64,000 nt of DNA from Flavobacteriaceae bacterium NBU2977 (GTDB lineage: Bacteria > Bacteroidota > Bacteroidia > Flavobacteriales > Flavobacteriaceae), in assembly GCA_019931105.1 (NCBI GenBank), contig JAIOUW010000001.1, positions 1,860,001-1,924,000 of the forward strand, in the 5' to 3' direction. Every line of letters starts with the position of its first letter. The stretch's first letter is position 1. Below the pieces are notes generated by a model, which worked only from the letters and a program-made list of their open reading frames with translations, searched no databases and had not been told where the DNA came from. A program made the position numbers and the translations under genes. Below, piece by piece: positions 16,759 through 24,981 of the stretch.

Positions 16759-17383
16759 CCGGTGGGTTTCTTAGCAACCGAAAAAATAAGAAATTAAAGT
16801 GGAATATTCTCATTTCATTTCTTGCTTGTCCAAAGAAACGAAACAAAGAAAGGATACTTCTTCGTAGGAATTTTTGCTCCGTTGCACATCGCAAAACCGA
16901 TTTCGAAACTCGGCCGTTCAGTGGAAGGCGGAACGAGTACCATCCGAGCTTTCTCAATCTATTCTTCGAAGAAGACACTCCAGGCAACAAACATTTTTCA
17001 TTCTTTGAAATTCACATCTCCGAACACCTAAAAGAAATTATTGAGGAAGCTACAGATTTTCAATTTTCATGTTACACGCAAACTGAAAACAATCCATTTA
17101 CTTAGCCATGACAAGGTGGTTTTTTTTGTTCTTTTTTTAAAAGACCGTTTGATCACCTTGCAAATCAAAAAGCTTAATTGTTGCACATGGGATAGAACCC
17201 AAAATGATATATGTCAAATGATCAAAATAAGAGAAATTGAAATAAACTTTTCTTATTGGGAATGGTGGCAAGTAATTCTCGGACTTATTGCCATTATTAT
17301 ATTATTAAAAGTGAGTCCAAAGGAAATTCATAAGGAGGTAAAAAAATCATGAAGATTTGGGCAAAGAGTTAAAAACCCTTGTC
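16759..17383. other. Gene-poor 625-bp gap, possible decayed sequence
   Basis: No convincing large gene is present. At about 16815-16990 a stretch beginning with the words CTTGTCCAAAGAAACG and ACAAAGAAAGGATAC resembles intergenic filler seen repeatedly in Bacteroidota genomes, and short ORFs through it have no recognisable domain. The right part holds a possible 44-residue membrane peptide (17218-17352). Confidence 0.4.
17218..17352 (+). CDS. Possible 44-residue single-pass membrane peptide
   Basis: An ATG at 17218 opens a short frame with a predicted membrane segment (WWQVILGLIAIIILLKV) preceded by an acidic N-terminus and followed by a basic, charged tail ending in EVKKS. A longer in-frame version beginning at 17041 has no sign of being coding. 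It does not match any family I know. It stands alone on the plus strand between two minus-strand glycosyltransferase genes. It may be a chance ORF. Confidence 0.25.
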   Translation: MIKIREIEINFSYWEWWQVILGLIAIIILLKVSPKEIHKEVKKS

Positions 17384-18868
17384 TTATGCCCTCGCCGTCA
17401 ACGACTTGGTAAACACAAAACCAAAACCGAGGAACAACATCATGTGGAATGGAAAGAGTCCGAAATCATCTAGCGGTATCGCACTGTACATACCAAAGAG
17501 GAAATAGACCATTAGGCCGAACTCGAGAATCATGTTGGGCGATAGCTTTTTGGCGAGATATTTATTGCCTTTCCAGCTTTCGGTAATGCTGTTGATATTA
17601 AACTTCGGCGTTCTCACGAACTCACTTCGCTTGCCCATATGGCCTTCTAAAACAGCAATCGAATTATGTAGCGAAAACCCTAAGGCTACGGCGAAAAAGG
17701 TAAAAAAGAGCTTTATGTAGTCCACAAAATTGTCAAAACTACTGCCCTGAATACTTTTGTAGGTGAACCAATAGCAAACAAAAAGTATGATGGTACTGAC
17801 AATAAAAAAGTTGAGTGCATTGAAAAGTCCATCGAACTGTGGGTAGGTATTTTTAATATACATGGCCGGAATGCTCAGAACGGCTACCAAGAAAACACAT
17901 AAAAACATAGAACTGTTCAACAGGTGCATGACACCGTGGAACTTGGTCTTGAACGAAATGTTCTTGGCGCTGATCACGCTCCAAACCGATTTTCTGAAGT
18001 TTTCAGCACCACCTTTGTTCCATCTGAATTGTTGTGACCGTGCGGCACTGATTACGACCGGAAGTTCTGCAGGGGTCTCGACATCTTCCAAATACTTGAA
18101 CTTCCAATTTTTCAGTTGGGCACGGTAACTTAAATCGAGGTCCTCGGTCAAGGTATCGCCCTCCCAGTTTCCGGCATCGAGAATACATTGCTTTCTCCAA
18201 ATACCGGCCGTACCGTTAAAATTGATAAAGTGGCCCTTTGAATTTCTTCCGACCTGTTCAAGGGTAAAATGGGCGTCAAGCGCAAAAGCCTGGATTTTGG
18301 TCAGCACAGAATAATCTCTATTGATGTGGCCCCAACGGGTCTGTACGACACCAATTTCCTCATCCTTGAAGTAAATAACGGTCTTTTTCAGCCAATCACT
18401 GTCCGGTAAGAAATCGGCATCGAAGATGGCGATAAACTCACCTTTGGCAATTTTAAGGCCTTCTTTCAAGGCACCGGCCTTAAAGCCTTGTCTGTTTTTC
18501 CGGCGAATGTGGACAATGTCAAGGCCTGTATTCTTTAATTCTTCGATTCTTTCGGCCGTCTTGATTACGGAATCATCTGTAGAATCGTCCAAGACCTGAA
18601 TTTCAAGTTTACTTTTTGGGTATTCGATTTTTGAAATATTGTCCAAGAGCCGTTCCATTACATATTCCTCGTTGTAGACGGGTAGTTGGATCGTTACAAA
18701 CGGAATCTCTCTTGGATCCAAAAGATTGTATTTTGGCGCATTTTGGTTTCTTCGCTTATTACCTAGATAATTGACCAAAAGGTTCAGCTGGGCAAGACTA
18801 TACAGAAAGATCAGTAAGAGCGAAATGCTATAGATCGCGAGGATGATGTATATAATTGTTAGTCCCAT
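17384..18868 (-). CDS. Cellulose-synthase-like processive glycosyltransferase (GT2)
   Basis: A membrane GT2 enzyme of 494 residues. An N-terminal TM segment (residues 1-25) is followed by the GT-A domain with VTIQLPVYNE at about 58, DDSTDDS near 95-101 and the metal-binding DAD in IAIFDADFLPD at about 150. The TED in DTLTEDLDLSYRA is near 240, and QQFRW (Q-x-x-R-W) at about 275. Four further TM segments close the protein. The D,D,D,QxxRW set is that of processive beta-glycan or glucosyltransferases of the CESA/CSLC type. It lies 1 bp after the polyprenyl-phosphate GT2, so they are co-transcribed. The product is not known. Confidence 0.8.
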   Translation of the reverse strand: MGLTIIYIILAIYSISLLLIFLYSLAQLNLLVNYLGNKRRNQNAPKYNLLDPREIPFVTIQLPVYNEEYVMERLLDNISKIEYPKSKLEIQVLDDSTDDSVIKTAERIEELKNTGLDIVHIRRKNRQGFKAGALKEGLKIAKGEFIAIFDADFLPDSDWLKKTVIYFKDEEIGVVQTRWGHINRDYSVLTKIQAFALDAHFTLEQVGRNSKGHFINFNGTAGIWRKQCILDAGNWEGDTLTEDLDLSYRAQLKNWKFKYLEDVETPAELPVVISAARSQQFRWNKGGAENFRKSVWSVISAKNISFKTKFHGVMHLLNSSMFLCVFLVAVLSIPAMYIKNTYPQFDGLFNALNFFIVSTIILFVCYWFTYKSIQGSSFDNFVDYIKLFFTFFAVALGFSLHNSIAVLEGHMGKRSEFVRTPKFNINSITESWKGNKYLAKKLSPNMILEFGLMVYFLFGMYSAIPLDDFGLFPFHMMLFLGFGFVFTKSLTARA

Positions 18869-18869
18869 T

Positions 18870-19580
18870 TTATTTAAAGCTATATTTAAATATCCACCCT
18901 AAAATTTTAATGCCTGCAAATATACTACCTTTTACGGTACCTGATACTTTTGAAATGCCAATTCTTTTCTTGTAACGTACTGGCACTTCGGTATATGTCA
19001 ATTTTTTCTTTAATGCCTTTAATTGCATCTCAACGGTCCACCCATAGGTTTTGTCATCCATGCCCAATTGAAGCAATTTGTCGTACTTTATGGCTCTAAA
19101 CGGACCGAGATCGGTAAATGTTGCCCCAAAGAACAATTTCATAAGCCTGGTCGCCAACCAATTACCGAAAACCTGTTGGGGCGTCATGCTCCCTTCTTCC
19201 CTAAGGTGCTTGACACGGGCCCCGATTACCAGGTCTTTGTCGTCTTCTACGATCGGTTTCACGATTTCGATAAGCTCTTCTGGATAATCGCTATAGTCTC
19301 CGTCAATAAATACGATAATATCGGGTAGTTTGGACTGTTGCGCGACATAATTCATTCCGCAAAGGCAGGCATAACCATATCCTTTTCTATTTTCGGTAAG
19401 CACCGTTGCTCCTGCATTTTGGGCGTTTTGAACGGTTTGGTCGGAAGAGTTGTTGTTGACAACTATTATTTCTGAAACGATATCTGGAATTTCATGAATT
19501 ACATGGGCAATTGAATCGGCTTCGTTGAAGGCGGGTATGATGACCTTGATGTCAGGGAAAAGTTCGAATGCTGCAGTCAT
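18870..19580 (-). CDS. Polyprenyl-phosphate glycosyltransferase (DPM1/DPG synthase-like GT2)
   Basis: A cytoplasmic-face GT2 enzyme of 236 residues without TM anchors. It starts the fold with KVIIPAFNEADSI at about 12-24, then VVNNNSSDQT at about 44-53 and the FIDGDYSDYPEEL metal-site region at about 95-107. The order and spacing fit dolichol-phosphate mannose/glucose synthases, which load a sugar on a lipid carrier. With the GT-C enzyme at 15.4-16.8 kb it could form a donor-transferase pair. It shares one base with the YwqK-type gene upstream. Confidence 0.8.
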   Translation of the reverse strand: MTAAFELFPDIKVIIPAFNEADSIAHVIHEIPDIVSEIIVVNNNSSDQTVQNAQNAGATVLTENRKGYGYACLCGMNYVAQQSKLPDIIVFIDGDYSDYPEELIEIVKPIVEDDKDLVIGARVKHLREEGSMTPQQVFGNWLATRLMKLFFGATFTDLGPFRAIKYDKLLQLGMDDKTYGWTVEMQLKALKKKLTYTEVPVRYKKRIGISKVSGTVKGSIFAGIKILGWIFKYSFK

Positions 19581-20065
19581 TATTTCAAGTCTGAAAGTGC
19601 ATTTTCTTTTCTAAAACTATTAAGATCATACCAGTCTTTAAGTTTTCTTCCATTTCGATATTTCGAGGCAGAGGTAATGCCGGTTTGGTCATATTGTATG
19701 CAATAGCCATTTTTTTGACCGTTGGAAAGCTGGCACTTATAATCCAATCTTCCGAATTGGTCATAAAACAACCACCAATCGATCTTTTGGCCTTTTTTGT
19801 AATGTCCCTCTTTGCTGCGAACACCTTTTTCAGAAAAAAAATACCAATATTTTTCCCTCAGATCCTTACGGTAATGGCCCTGCTCGGCCAATTTTCCATT
19901 TTTATGATAGAATTTCCAGTACCCTGTTTTAGAACCATTTTTCAACCAACCTTCGGCCTTCGGTATACCGGTCTGGTAATACTCTTTAAAATAATGACTT
20001 TTTTCTTCGCGAGTGTTTCCGAAGAAAAGGAACAGTGTTACCGTAATAAGTACTTTAACGGACAT
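19580..20065 (-). CDS. YwqK/MORN-variant repeat protein, probably exported
   Basis: This 161-residue protein has a short hydrophobic N-terminus (VKVLITVTLFLFFGN). It then has about five copies of a ~23-residue MORN-type repeat of the form Y(x)nG-x-K-x-x-x-W-x-x-Y-x-x-x-G (for example NGSKTGYWKFYHKNG, KGQKIDWWLFYDQFG, NGQKNGYCIQYDQTG). This family is often labelled YwqK antitoxin, which is a historical label; no toxin gene is adjacent. It lies at the head of the glycosyltransferase pair, with a 1-base overlap. Function is unknown. Confidence 0.7.
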   Translation of the reverse strand: MSVKVLITVTLFLFFGNTREEKSHYFKEYYQTGIPKAEGWLKNGSKTGYWKFYHKNGKLAEQGHYRKDLREKYWYFFSEKGVRSKEGHYKKGQKIDWWLFYDQFGRLDYKCQLSNGQKNGYCIQYDQTGITSASKYRNGRKLKDWYDLNSFRKENALSDLK

Positions 20066-20143
20066 CGACTTTCTTGTTAATGGTCAATTGGTCGAATAAA
20101 TCGATCGCAACTAACTGACTGATTCTTTGTTCGATATTAAAAC

Positions 20144-21724
20144 CTATTTTTTATTGACCAGTTGCATCAGGTCAACATCATTGCCCAATAGAACTTCGTT
20201 CGAATTGATACGTCCCTCAAGAGGCCCATTTTCCAATTTCAGTACCCCTCGCGGACATACGGCAGAACAGATGCCACACCCCACGCAACTTGCCCGAACA
20301 ATATTTTCGCCTTTCTGGGCGTAGGCGCGCACGTCGATGCCTTGCTCACAATAGGTAGAGCAATTGCCGCACGAGATACATTGTCCGCCATTGGTGGTAA
20401 TGCGAAAACGTGACCTGAACCGCTGTACGACACCTAGATAGGCTGCAAGCGGACAGCCAAAACGGCACCAGACACGGTTTCCGAAAATGGGATAGAACCC
20501 GGTACCGATAACACCGGCGAAAATCGACCCGATGGCCAGGCTATAGGTGTTCTGAACACTTTGCGTTTTTATCCCCAGAACGGTTCCCGATTCGGCAAAG
20601 AAGCTGTACAGGGTCATCGCGGTCATGACAAGTGCAAAGACGAGCACGCCATGAACCAACCAGCGTTCTATCTTCCAGGCAAATAATGACTTGTCTGAAT
20701 GTTGGCGGTACGGGTCACCTAAAGTTTCAGCAAGGCCACCGCACCCGCAGACCCATGAACAGTACCATCTTTTTCCGAAGAAATACACCATGATCGGTAC
20801 AATGACCAAAGTCAATATAATTCCCCAAAACAAGATAAAAAGGCCAATTCCGCCACTGTTCAAGAGCGATTTTAAATTCCATTGAAAAAAGAAATCATAG
20901 TCGAGCGGAAAGGCATTTTTAAAATCATAATAGGGCATTTGAAGCCGTACCATGATCTCTGGAACCAAAAAAGCGAATACGATTTGAAAGAAAAGCACCG
21001 AAGTCGTGCGCACCATTTGGTATTTGTTATGTCTGTATTTGATGTACATGCGTACGGCCATAACGACCATGACGACACAGTACATAAATCCATAAACGAA
21101 CCAATGCCCCGCAGGGTTCCCGCTTAGGGCCTCGCTGATTGGATCGACCAGATACGTCCAGTTCACGGCAAACTCGGGACGGAAATAGAGGATCAGGTAA
21201 AACGTTACCAAAAAGATAAAGACGGACCATGCAATCCAACCTCGGTTCGTTGCATTTTCATGATAAATACCATTGTTTTTTATTCCTTTTTTGCCCAATA
21301 GGATGACATTGGGCAGAATGAAAAGAAGTGCTCCGATGATTCCGAGCCCGAAGGTCAGAAACCACATCAACCCTTTGTTTTGTGGAATAAAGCCGCTACC
21401 GGATTCTTTTCCGATAAGCACGGCCATATCATGTGGATTGGTATATATAACCTTCTTGTATTCTTTATTTTTTCTATGCGAAATGTTCGCCGATTCGACT
21501 GCTTCCGAAATCGTTGCAGATAGGTCTGGCATACCCGTAAACTCCTGACCTATTACCCTATCTTTTATAGATTGAATAAAGAGCTCGCTTTTAACCCCTT
21601 TATCGGATACGATCTTATCAAAGGTTGGGGTGTTCAATTGGAAGGTACCCATTAAAGGCAGGGCCGTAAAAACGCCCAATCCGATCAGAAAGATTACAAG
21701 GCCTATATTTTTAAGTGCTTTCAT
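20144..21724 (-). CDS. Membrane 4Fe-4S protein, NosR/CcoG/NapH-like
   Basis: A polytopic membrane protein of 526 residues. One N-terminal TM segment is followed by an extracytoplasmic stretch (about 25-120) and five or so further TMs. Between the last TMs lie two CxxxC-type motifs, WYCSWVCGCGG at about 335 and VWCRFGCPLAAY at about 430, as in NosR and CcoG. Next come two classical 4Fe-4S ferredoxin motifs, CISCGNCSTYC and CVGCGICSAVCP, near 460-505. It probably passes electrons across or along the inner membrane. The FAD oxidoreductase gene 36 bp upstream is the obvious electron donor. No nitrous oxide reductase genes are nearby, so it is not NosR proper. Confidence 0.75.
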   Translation of the reverse strand: MKALKNIGLVIFLIGLGVFTALPLMGTFQLNTPTFDKIVSDKGVKSELFIQSIKDRVIGQEFTGMPDLSATISEAVESANISHRKNKEYKKVIYTNPHDMAVLIGKESGSGFIPQNKGLMWFLTFGLGIIGALLFILPNVILLGKKGIKNNGIYHENATNRGWIAWSVFIFLVTFYLILYFRPEFAVNWTYLVDPISEALSGNPAGHWFVYGFMYCVVMVVMAVRMYIKYRHNKYQMVRTTSVLFFQIVFAFLVPEIMVRLQMPYYDFKNAFPLDYDFFFQWNLKSLLNSGGIGLFILFWGIILTLVIVPIMVYFFGKRWYCSWVCGCGGLAETLGDPYRQHSDKSLFAWKIERWLVHGVLVFALVMTAMTLYSFFAESGTVLGIKTQSVQNTYSLAIGSIFAGVIGTGFYPIFGNRVWCRFGCPLAAYLGVVQRFRSRFRITTNGGQCISCGNCSTYCEQGIDVRAYAQKGENIVRASCVGCGICSAVCPRGVLKLENGPLEGRINSNEVLLGNDVDLMQLVNKK

Positions 21725-21760
21725 CGATAAATGATTTTTCGATTATTACTCTATGGTCGA

Positions 21761-23110
21761 TTATTTTGCTTTTTCAAAAATTCGTCTCCAACTTTTTTTC
21801 TTGGGGATGATGTTCGTACCAAATTCTGAATTGAACTTTGATACGATTTCTTTTTCGTATTGTGCATAGAATTCCGGGTCGAAATTGGCATCTTTCAAAA
21901 ATTCCATAACATGATCGATATTTCGTTCTTCGGTCAACCAGCGGTCAAAGATTTCGTGTCGCATGCGAATTCCGAATGAATTGATGCCCAAAAATCTTCT
22001 GGTGTTTTTGTCAAATGCCACTGTTATACAGCAATAATCTTTTGGGTGGCGCCAATGAAAATGTCTCTCGTTTTCTTTCATGTTTTTTTCGCTGAAAACC
22101 CAGCCATAGGTCTGGTATTCGATATCTAGAAATTTGGCCGAGTTGAACCAATGACCAGGATTATAAGGTCTTCCATTTCCACAAATGGTCTGCGCCACCG
22201 TTTCGCCCATCATTCTCCCGGTATACCAGACCGCTTCAACGGGGCGACGGTTTCCGATAGCTTCATGCTGTTCGGCGCAGTCGCCTATGGCATAAACATC
22301 AGGAATATTGGTTTTTAAGAAACGATCGACCTTTACGCCCCGGCCGAGTTCGATACCCGAATCCTTAAGAAAAGCGATATTGGGAGATACCCCAGCGGTC
22401 AAACCAACCACATTGCATTCAATGGTGTCGCCTTTATCGGTAATGACAGCTTTTGCCCTTCCGTTTTCATCTGCGCTGATTTCGGCCAAATTGGTCGACA
22501 ATCGCAAATCGATATGATGCTCCAAGATATGCTCGTTGATCATCTCTGACTCTCCCTTGGGCAATACACCGTTCCAAAAACTACTTTCACGAACCAAAAA
22601 AGTGACGGGTATATCACGACTTCTCAGCATCTCGGCAAGTTCGATTCCGATGAGGCCGCCCCCGACGATTACCGCCCGTTTGCAAACTTCTTTATTTGGC
22701 GCGTTGATTTCCAGTTGGTCGAGATCCTGTTTTGAATAGAGTCCTTGTACGCCGTCCAGATCTTGTCCCGGCCAACCGAATTTGTTCGGTTTTGAACCCG
22801 TGGCGATAATCAGTTTATCGTATGGTATTTGCCTCCCATCCTTTAAAACAAGATTTTTATCCTTGTGGTCGACCTGGGTTACATAACCCTTGACCAAATC
22901 GATGCGGTTCTTTTTCCAGAACCAGTTTTCATAGGGTTGTGTATGTTCGAACTTCATGTGGCCCATGTACACATACATGAGCGCAGTGCGTGAAAAGAAG
23001 AAATCGGTCTCTGAGGATATGATGGTAGTTTTTTTGTCAGAAAGTTTTCTGATGTGCCTGGCCGCGGTGATTCCGGCAATGCCATTTCCTATGATAACGA
23101 TATGCTCCAT
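21761..23110 (-). CDS. NAD(P)/FAD-dependent oxidoreductase (NirB N-domain/rubredoxin-reductase-like)
   Basis: A two-dinucleotide-domain flavoprotein of 449 residues. The FAD motif is IIGNGIAGITAARHI at about 5-19. The second Rossmann motif is VIVGGGLIGIELAEML at about 146-161, and the FAD-ribityl motif VYAIGDCAEQHE lies at about 277-288. The C-terminal ~150 residues extend beyond the core fold and contain several His and Trp residues. It is the first gene of a likely operon with the membrane Fe-S protein and is expected to feed it electrons from NAD(P)H. The physiological acceptor is unknown. Confidence 0.82.
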   Translation of the reverse strand: MEHIVIIGNGIAGITAARHIRKLSDKKTTIISSETDFFFSRTALMYVYMGHMKFEHTQPYENWFWKKNRIDLVKGYVTQVDHKDKNLVLKDGRQIPYDKLIIATGSKPNKFGWPGQDLDGVQGLYSKQDLDQLEINAPNKEVCKRAVIVGGGLIGIELAEMLRSRDIPVTFLVRESSFWNGVLPKGESEMINEHILEHHIDLRLSTNLAEISADENGRAKAVITDKGDTIECNVVGLTAGVSPNIAFLKDSGIELGRGVKVDRFLKTNIPDVYAIGDCAEQHEAIGNRRPVEAVWYTGRMMGETVAQTICGNGRPYNPGHWFNSAKFLDIEYQTYGWVFSEKNMKENERHFHWRHPKDYCCITVAFDKNTRRFLGINSFGIRMRHEIFDRWLTEERNIDHVMEFLKDANFDPEFYAQYEKEIVSKFNSEFGTNIIPKKKSWRRIFEKAK

Positions 23111-23144
23111 TTAAATGTTTTGAAGTTTAAACCTCTGTCGCGAT

Positions 23145-23172
23145 TAAAGGTAAGAACTTAATTCTTTAACAA
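23145..23172 (-). promoter_or_regulatory. Putative promoter of the FAD/Fe-S operon
   Basis: On the minus strand TTG at 23172-23170 is followed by a 17-bp spacer and TACCTTTA at 23152-23145, which is one mismatch from TAnnTTTG. It lies 35 bp before the FAD oxidoreductase start. Confidence 0.35.
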
Positions 23173-23176
23173 TAGA

Positions 23177-23207
23177 TTGGGTTCGTTATAGATCTGTGAT
23201 ACTTTTT
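23177..23207 (+). promoter_or_regulatory. Putative promoter of the DUF547 gene
   Basis: TTG at 23177-23179, a 20-bp spacer, then TACTTTTT at 23200-23207 (one mismatch to TAnnTTTG). It is about 100 bp upstream of the chosen start codon and lies next to the divergent promoter of the FAD/Fe-S operon. Confidence 0.3.
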
Positions 23208-23306
23208 AATGTCATTTGCGTTCTAAAATGGCCCGGATTTTGAAACTGTAAGATTGTCTTGCACAGTTCGACCAAGAAGGCGTTGATTTCATTAATATGC
23301 GCTAAG

Positions 23307-24026
23307 ATGAGAAAATCTATTTTTTTGGTATTGTTTTGTTTTTTAGCCCTATCATACGGCCATGCTCAGGGCACATCGGATTTTTTTCTTAGTGCCGATA
23401 CCTTTTTAAAGACCCATGTCAAAGACGGACGGGTAGATTACAAAGCCATTAAGGATAATAGTTCGCAATTGAACGAGTTGTTGGATATGGCCGAAAAAAT
23501 AGCCCCTAGCAGTAAAAACAAAGAGGAATATCAAGCATTTTGGATCAATGGATATAATCTTTTGGTGATTAAGGGCATTGTTGAGAATTATCCCCTAAAA
23601 TCCCCATTGGATGTCAGCGGTTTTTTCGATAAGACAAAACATACGATAGCGGGCGAAACCATTACATTGAACGATATCGAGAACAAACGCCTACGGGCGG
23701 TTTTTCCTGAAGAACCGCGATTTCATTTTGTTCTGGTCTGTGGGGGATTGGGCTGCCCGCCGATCATTGCATCGGCCTATAAACCCGAGACGTTGGACGC
23801 TCAATTGGAAACCCAGACCAAATCTGCCCTGAATGACCCGAATTTCATCCAAGTAAATAAAAATAAGGTAAAGATCTCACAGATTTTTGAGTGGTACAAG
23901 GGTGATTTTACCCAAGACGGGCAAAGCCTCGTTGATTTCATTAACAAATACAGATCTGAAAAACTACCTGAAAAGGTCAAAGTGTCTTACTATCCCTATG
24001 ACTGGTCGTTGAACGGCTCAAAATAA
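23307..24026 (+). CDS. Secreted DUF547-domain protein
   Basis: I chose the ATG at 23307 because it gives a clean Sec signal peptide (MRKSIFLVLFCFLALSYGHAQ) and a protein of 239 residues. The upstream extension to 23259 only adds residues before the signal. The DUF547 domain follows: EEYQAFWINGYNLLVI at about 73-88 and the strongly conserved HFVLVCGGLGCPP near 148-160. The biochemical role of DUF547 proteins is unknown. It is divergent from the FAD/Fe-S operon and 4.4 kb from an arsenosugar-type operon. Confidence 0.8.
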   Translation: MRKSIFLVLFCFLALSYGHAQGTSDFFLSADTFLKTHVKDGRVDYKAIKDNSSQLNELLDMAEKIAPSSKNKEEYQAFWINGYNLLVIKGIVENYPLKSPLDVSGFFDKTKHTIAGETITLNDIENKRLRAVFPEEPRFHFVLVCGGLGCPPIIASAYKPETLDAQLETQTKSALNDPNFIQVNKNKVKISQIFEWYKGDFTQDGQSLVDFINKYRSEKLPEKVKVSYYPYDWSLNGSK

Positions 24027-24053
24027 AATTAAGTTTCAATTTTAAATAGTATC

Positions 24054-24938
24054 ATGAATATAAAAAAAGGAAACCTATTTCTTCTAATGGCACTTTTGGC
24101 CGCTTTGAATATCTTCTCGCAAGATGACCCCAATACGACGCAAAGACAAAGTAACATTCAACAATACACACCTTCAAAACTGATCGGTAAGGGCCAATGG
24201 GATCTTAAATGGTTCAACAACCTTTATACCGAGACAAGAAGTACTTTTGAAATAGGTAGAATTCCCAGAGCTACTTTTTTTACCTCGACCCTTGAAACTT
24301 ACACGGGAGTTGGCGAAAATAAAAGATGGAATATCGGTGCCATTGTCGAAGTACGGAGCAATGTCGTGAAAGACCGGTCGGCCTTCGATGTTTTCAAGTT
24401 CGATGGCGATGAGGGTACGGCGCGTTCGGGAATCACCTCGATCGCCCCGTCGGTTAAATTCGTTCCTATTGCGTCGATCAGTAATTTTTCGATTCAAAGC
24501 TCCTTTTTTATTCCTCTTGTGGATAATGAGACCGAAAACGGAGTATTTCTAGACCAGAAGGGATATATCTGGCAGAACCGTTTTTTTTACGACTACACTT
24601 TTTCTGATAACAAATGGCAATTGTTCAGCGAGCTGAATTCAGAATTGAGTTTCGGTAAGGCCGGTGAGAGTTTCGCCAACAATAGTTTGAATTTGACCCC
24701 CGGTCTTTTTTTAAGTTATTTTCCGAGCTCGAAATTTACGGTTCTGGCCTTGGCGCAGCATTCACAACGAATCGACTTGGGCAATAACTTTTCACAAAAT
24801 TATACGGCAATGGGAGGGGGTGCCAAATATCAGTTGTCAAGCGCACTTAACCTGGAGCTGCTTTACACCAATTTTCTGAGAGGTAATAATTCAGGCCTTG
24901 GACAAACTTTTAATCTGGGCCTCCGTGCTATTTTTTAA
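24054..24938 (+). CDS. Putative outer-membrane beta-barrel protein
   Basis: This protein has 294 residues with a signal peptide (KGNLFLLMALLAALNIFSQ). The mature part alternates polar and aromatic residues in amphipathic strands, and the C-terminus TFNLGLRAIF ends in Phe, the usual last residue of outer-membrane barrels. No known family was recognised with confidence; transporter-like or FadL/MetA-like barrels are possibilities. It follows the DUF547 gene by 27 bp on the same strand and is probably co-transcribed with it. Confidence 0.6.
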   Translation: MNIKKGNLFLLMALLAALNIFSQDDPNTTQRQSNIQQYTPSKLIGKGQWDLKWFNNLYTETRSTFEIGRIPRATFFTSTLETYTGVGENKRWNIGAIVEVRSNVVKDRSAFDVFKFDGDEGTARSGITSIAPSVKFVPIASISNFSIQSSFFIPLVDNETENGVFLDQKGYIWQNRFFYDYTFSDNKWQLFSELNSELSFGKAGESFANNSLNLTPGLFLSYFPSSKFTVLALAQHSQRIDLGNNFSQNYTAMGGGAKYQLSSALNLELLYTNFLRGNNSGLGQTFNLGLRAIF

Positions 24939-24981
24939 CGATACGGCAAAATGGCCTATTTTAGAAGTCCAAATGCTTTCA

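Noticed and set aside
16822-17031. Plus-strand 69-residue ORF in the gap
   Set aside because: No domain, odd composition and it runs over the repeat-like filler; probably a chance frame.
19580-20065. YwqK label as antitoxin
   Set aside because: No toxin gene is adjacent; only MORN-type repeats are visible, so a toxin-antitoxin system is not claimed.
20144-21724. Identification of the Fe-S protein as NosR or CcoG
   Set aside because: No nosZ or ccoNOP genes nearby and the N-terminal part differs from both; only the general type is supported.
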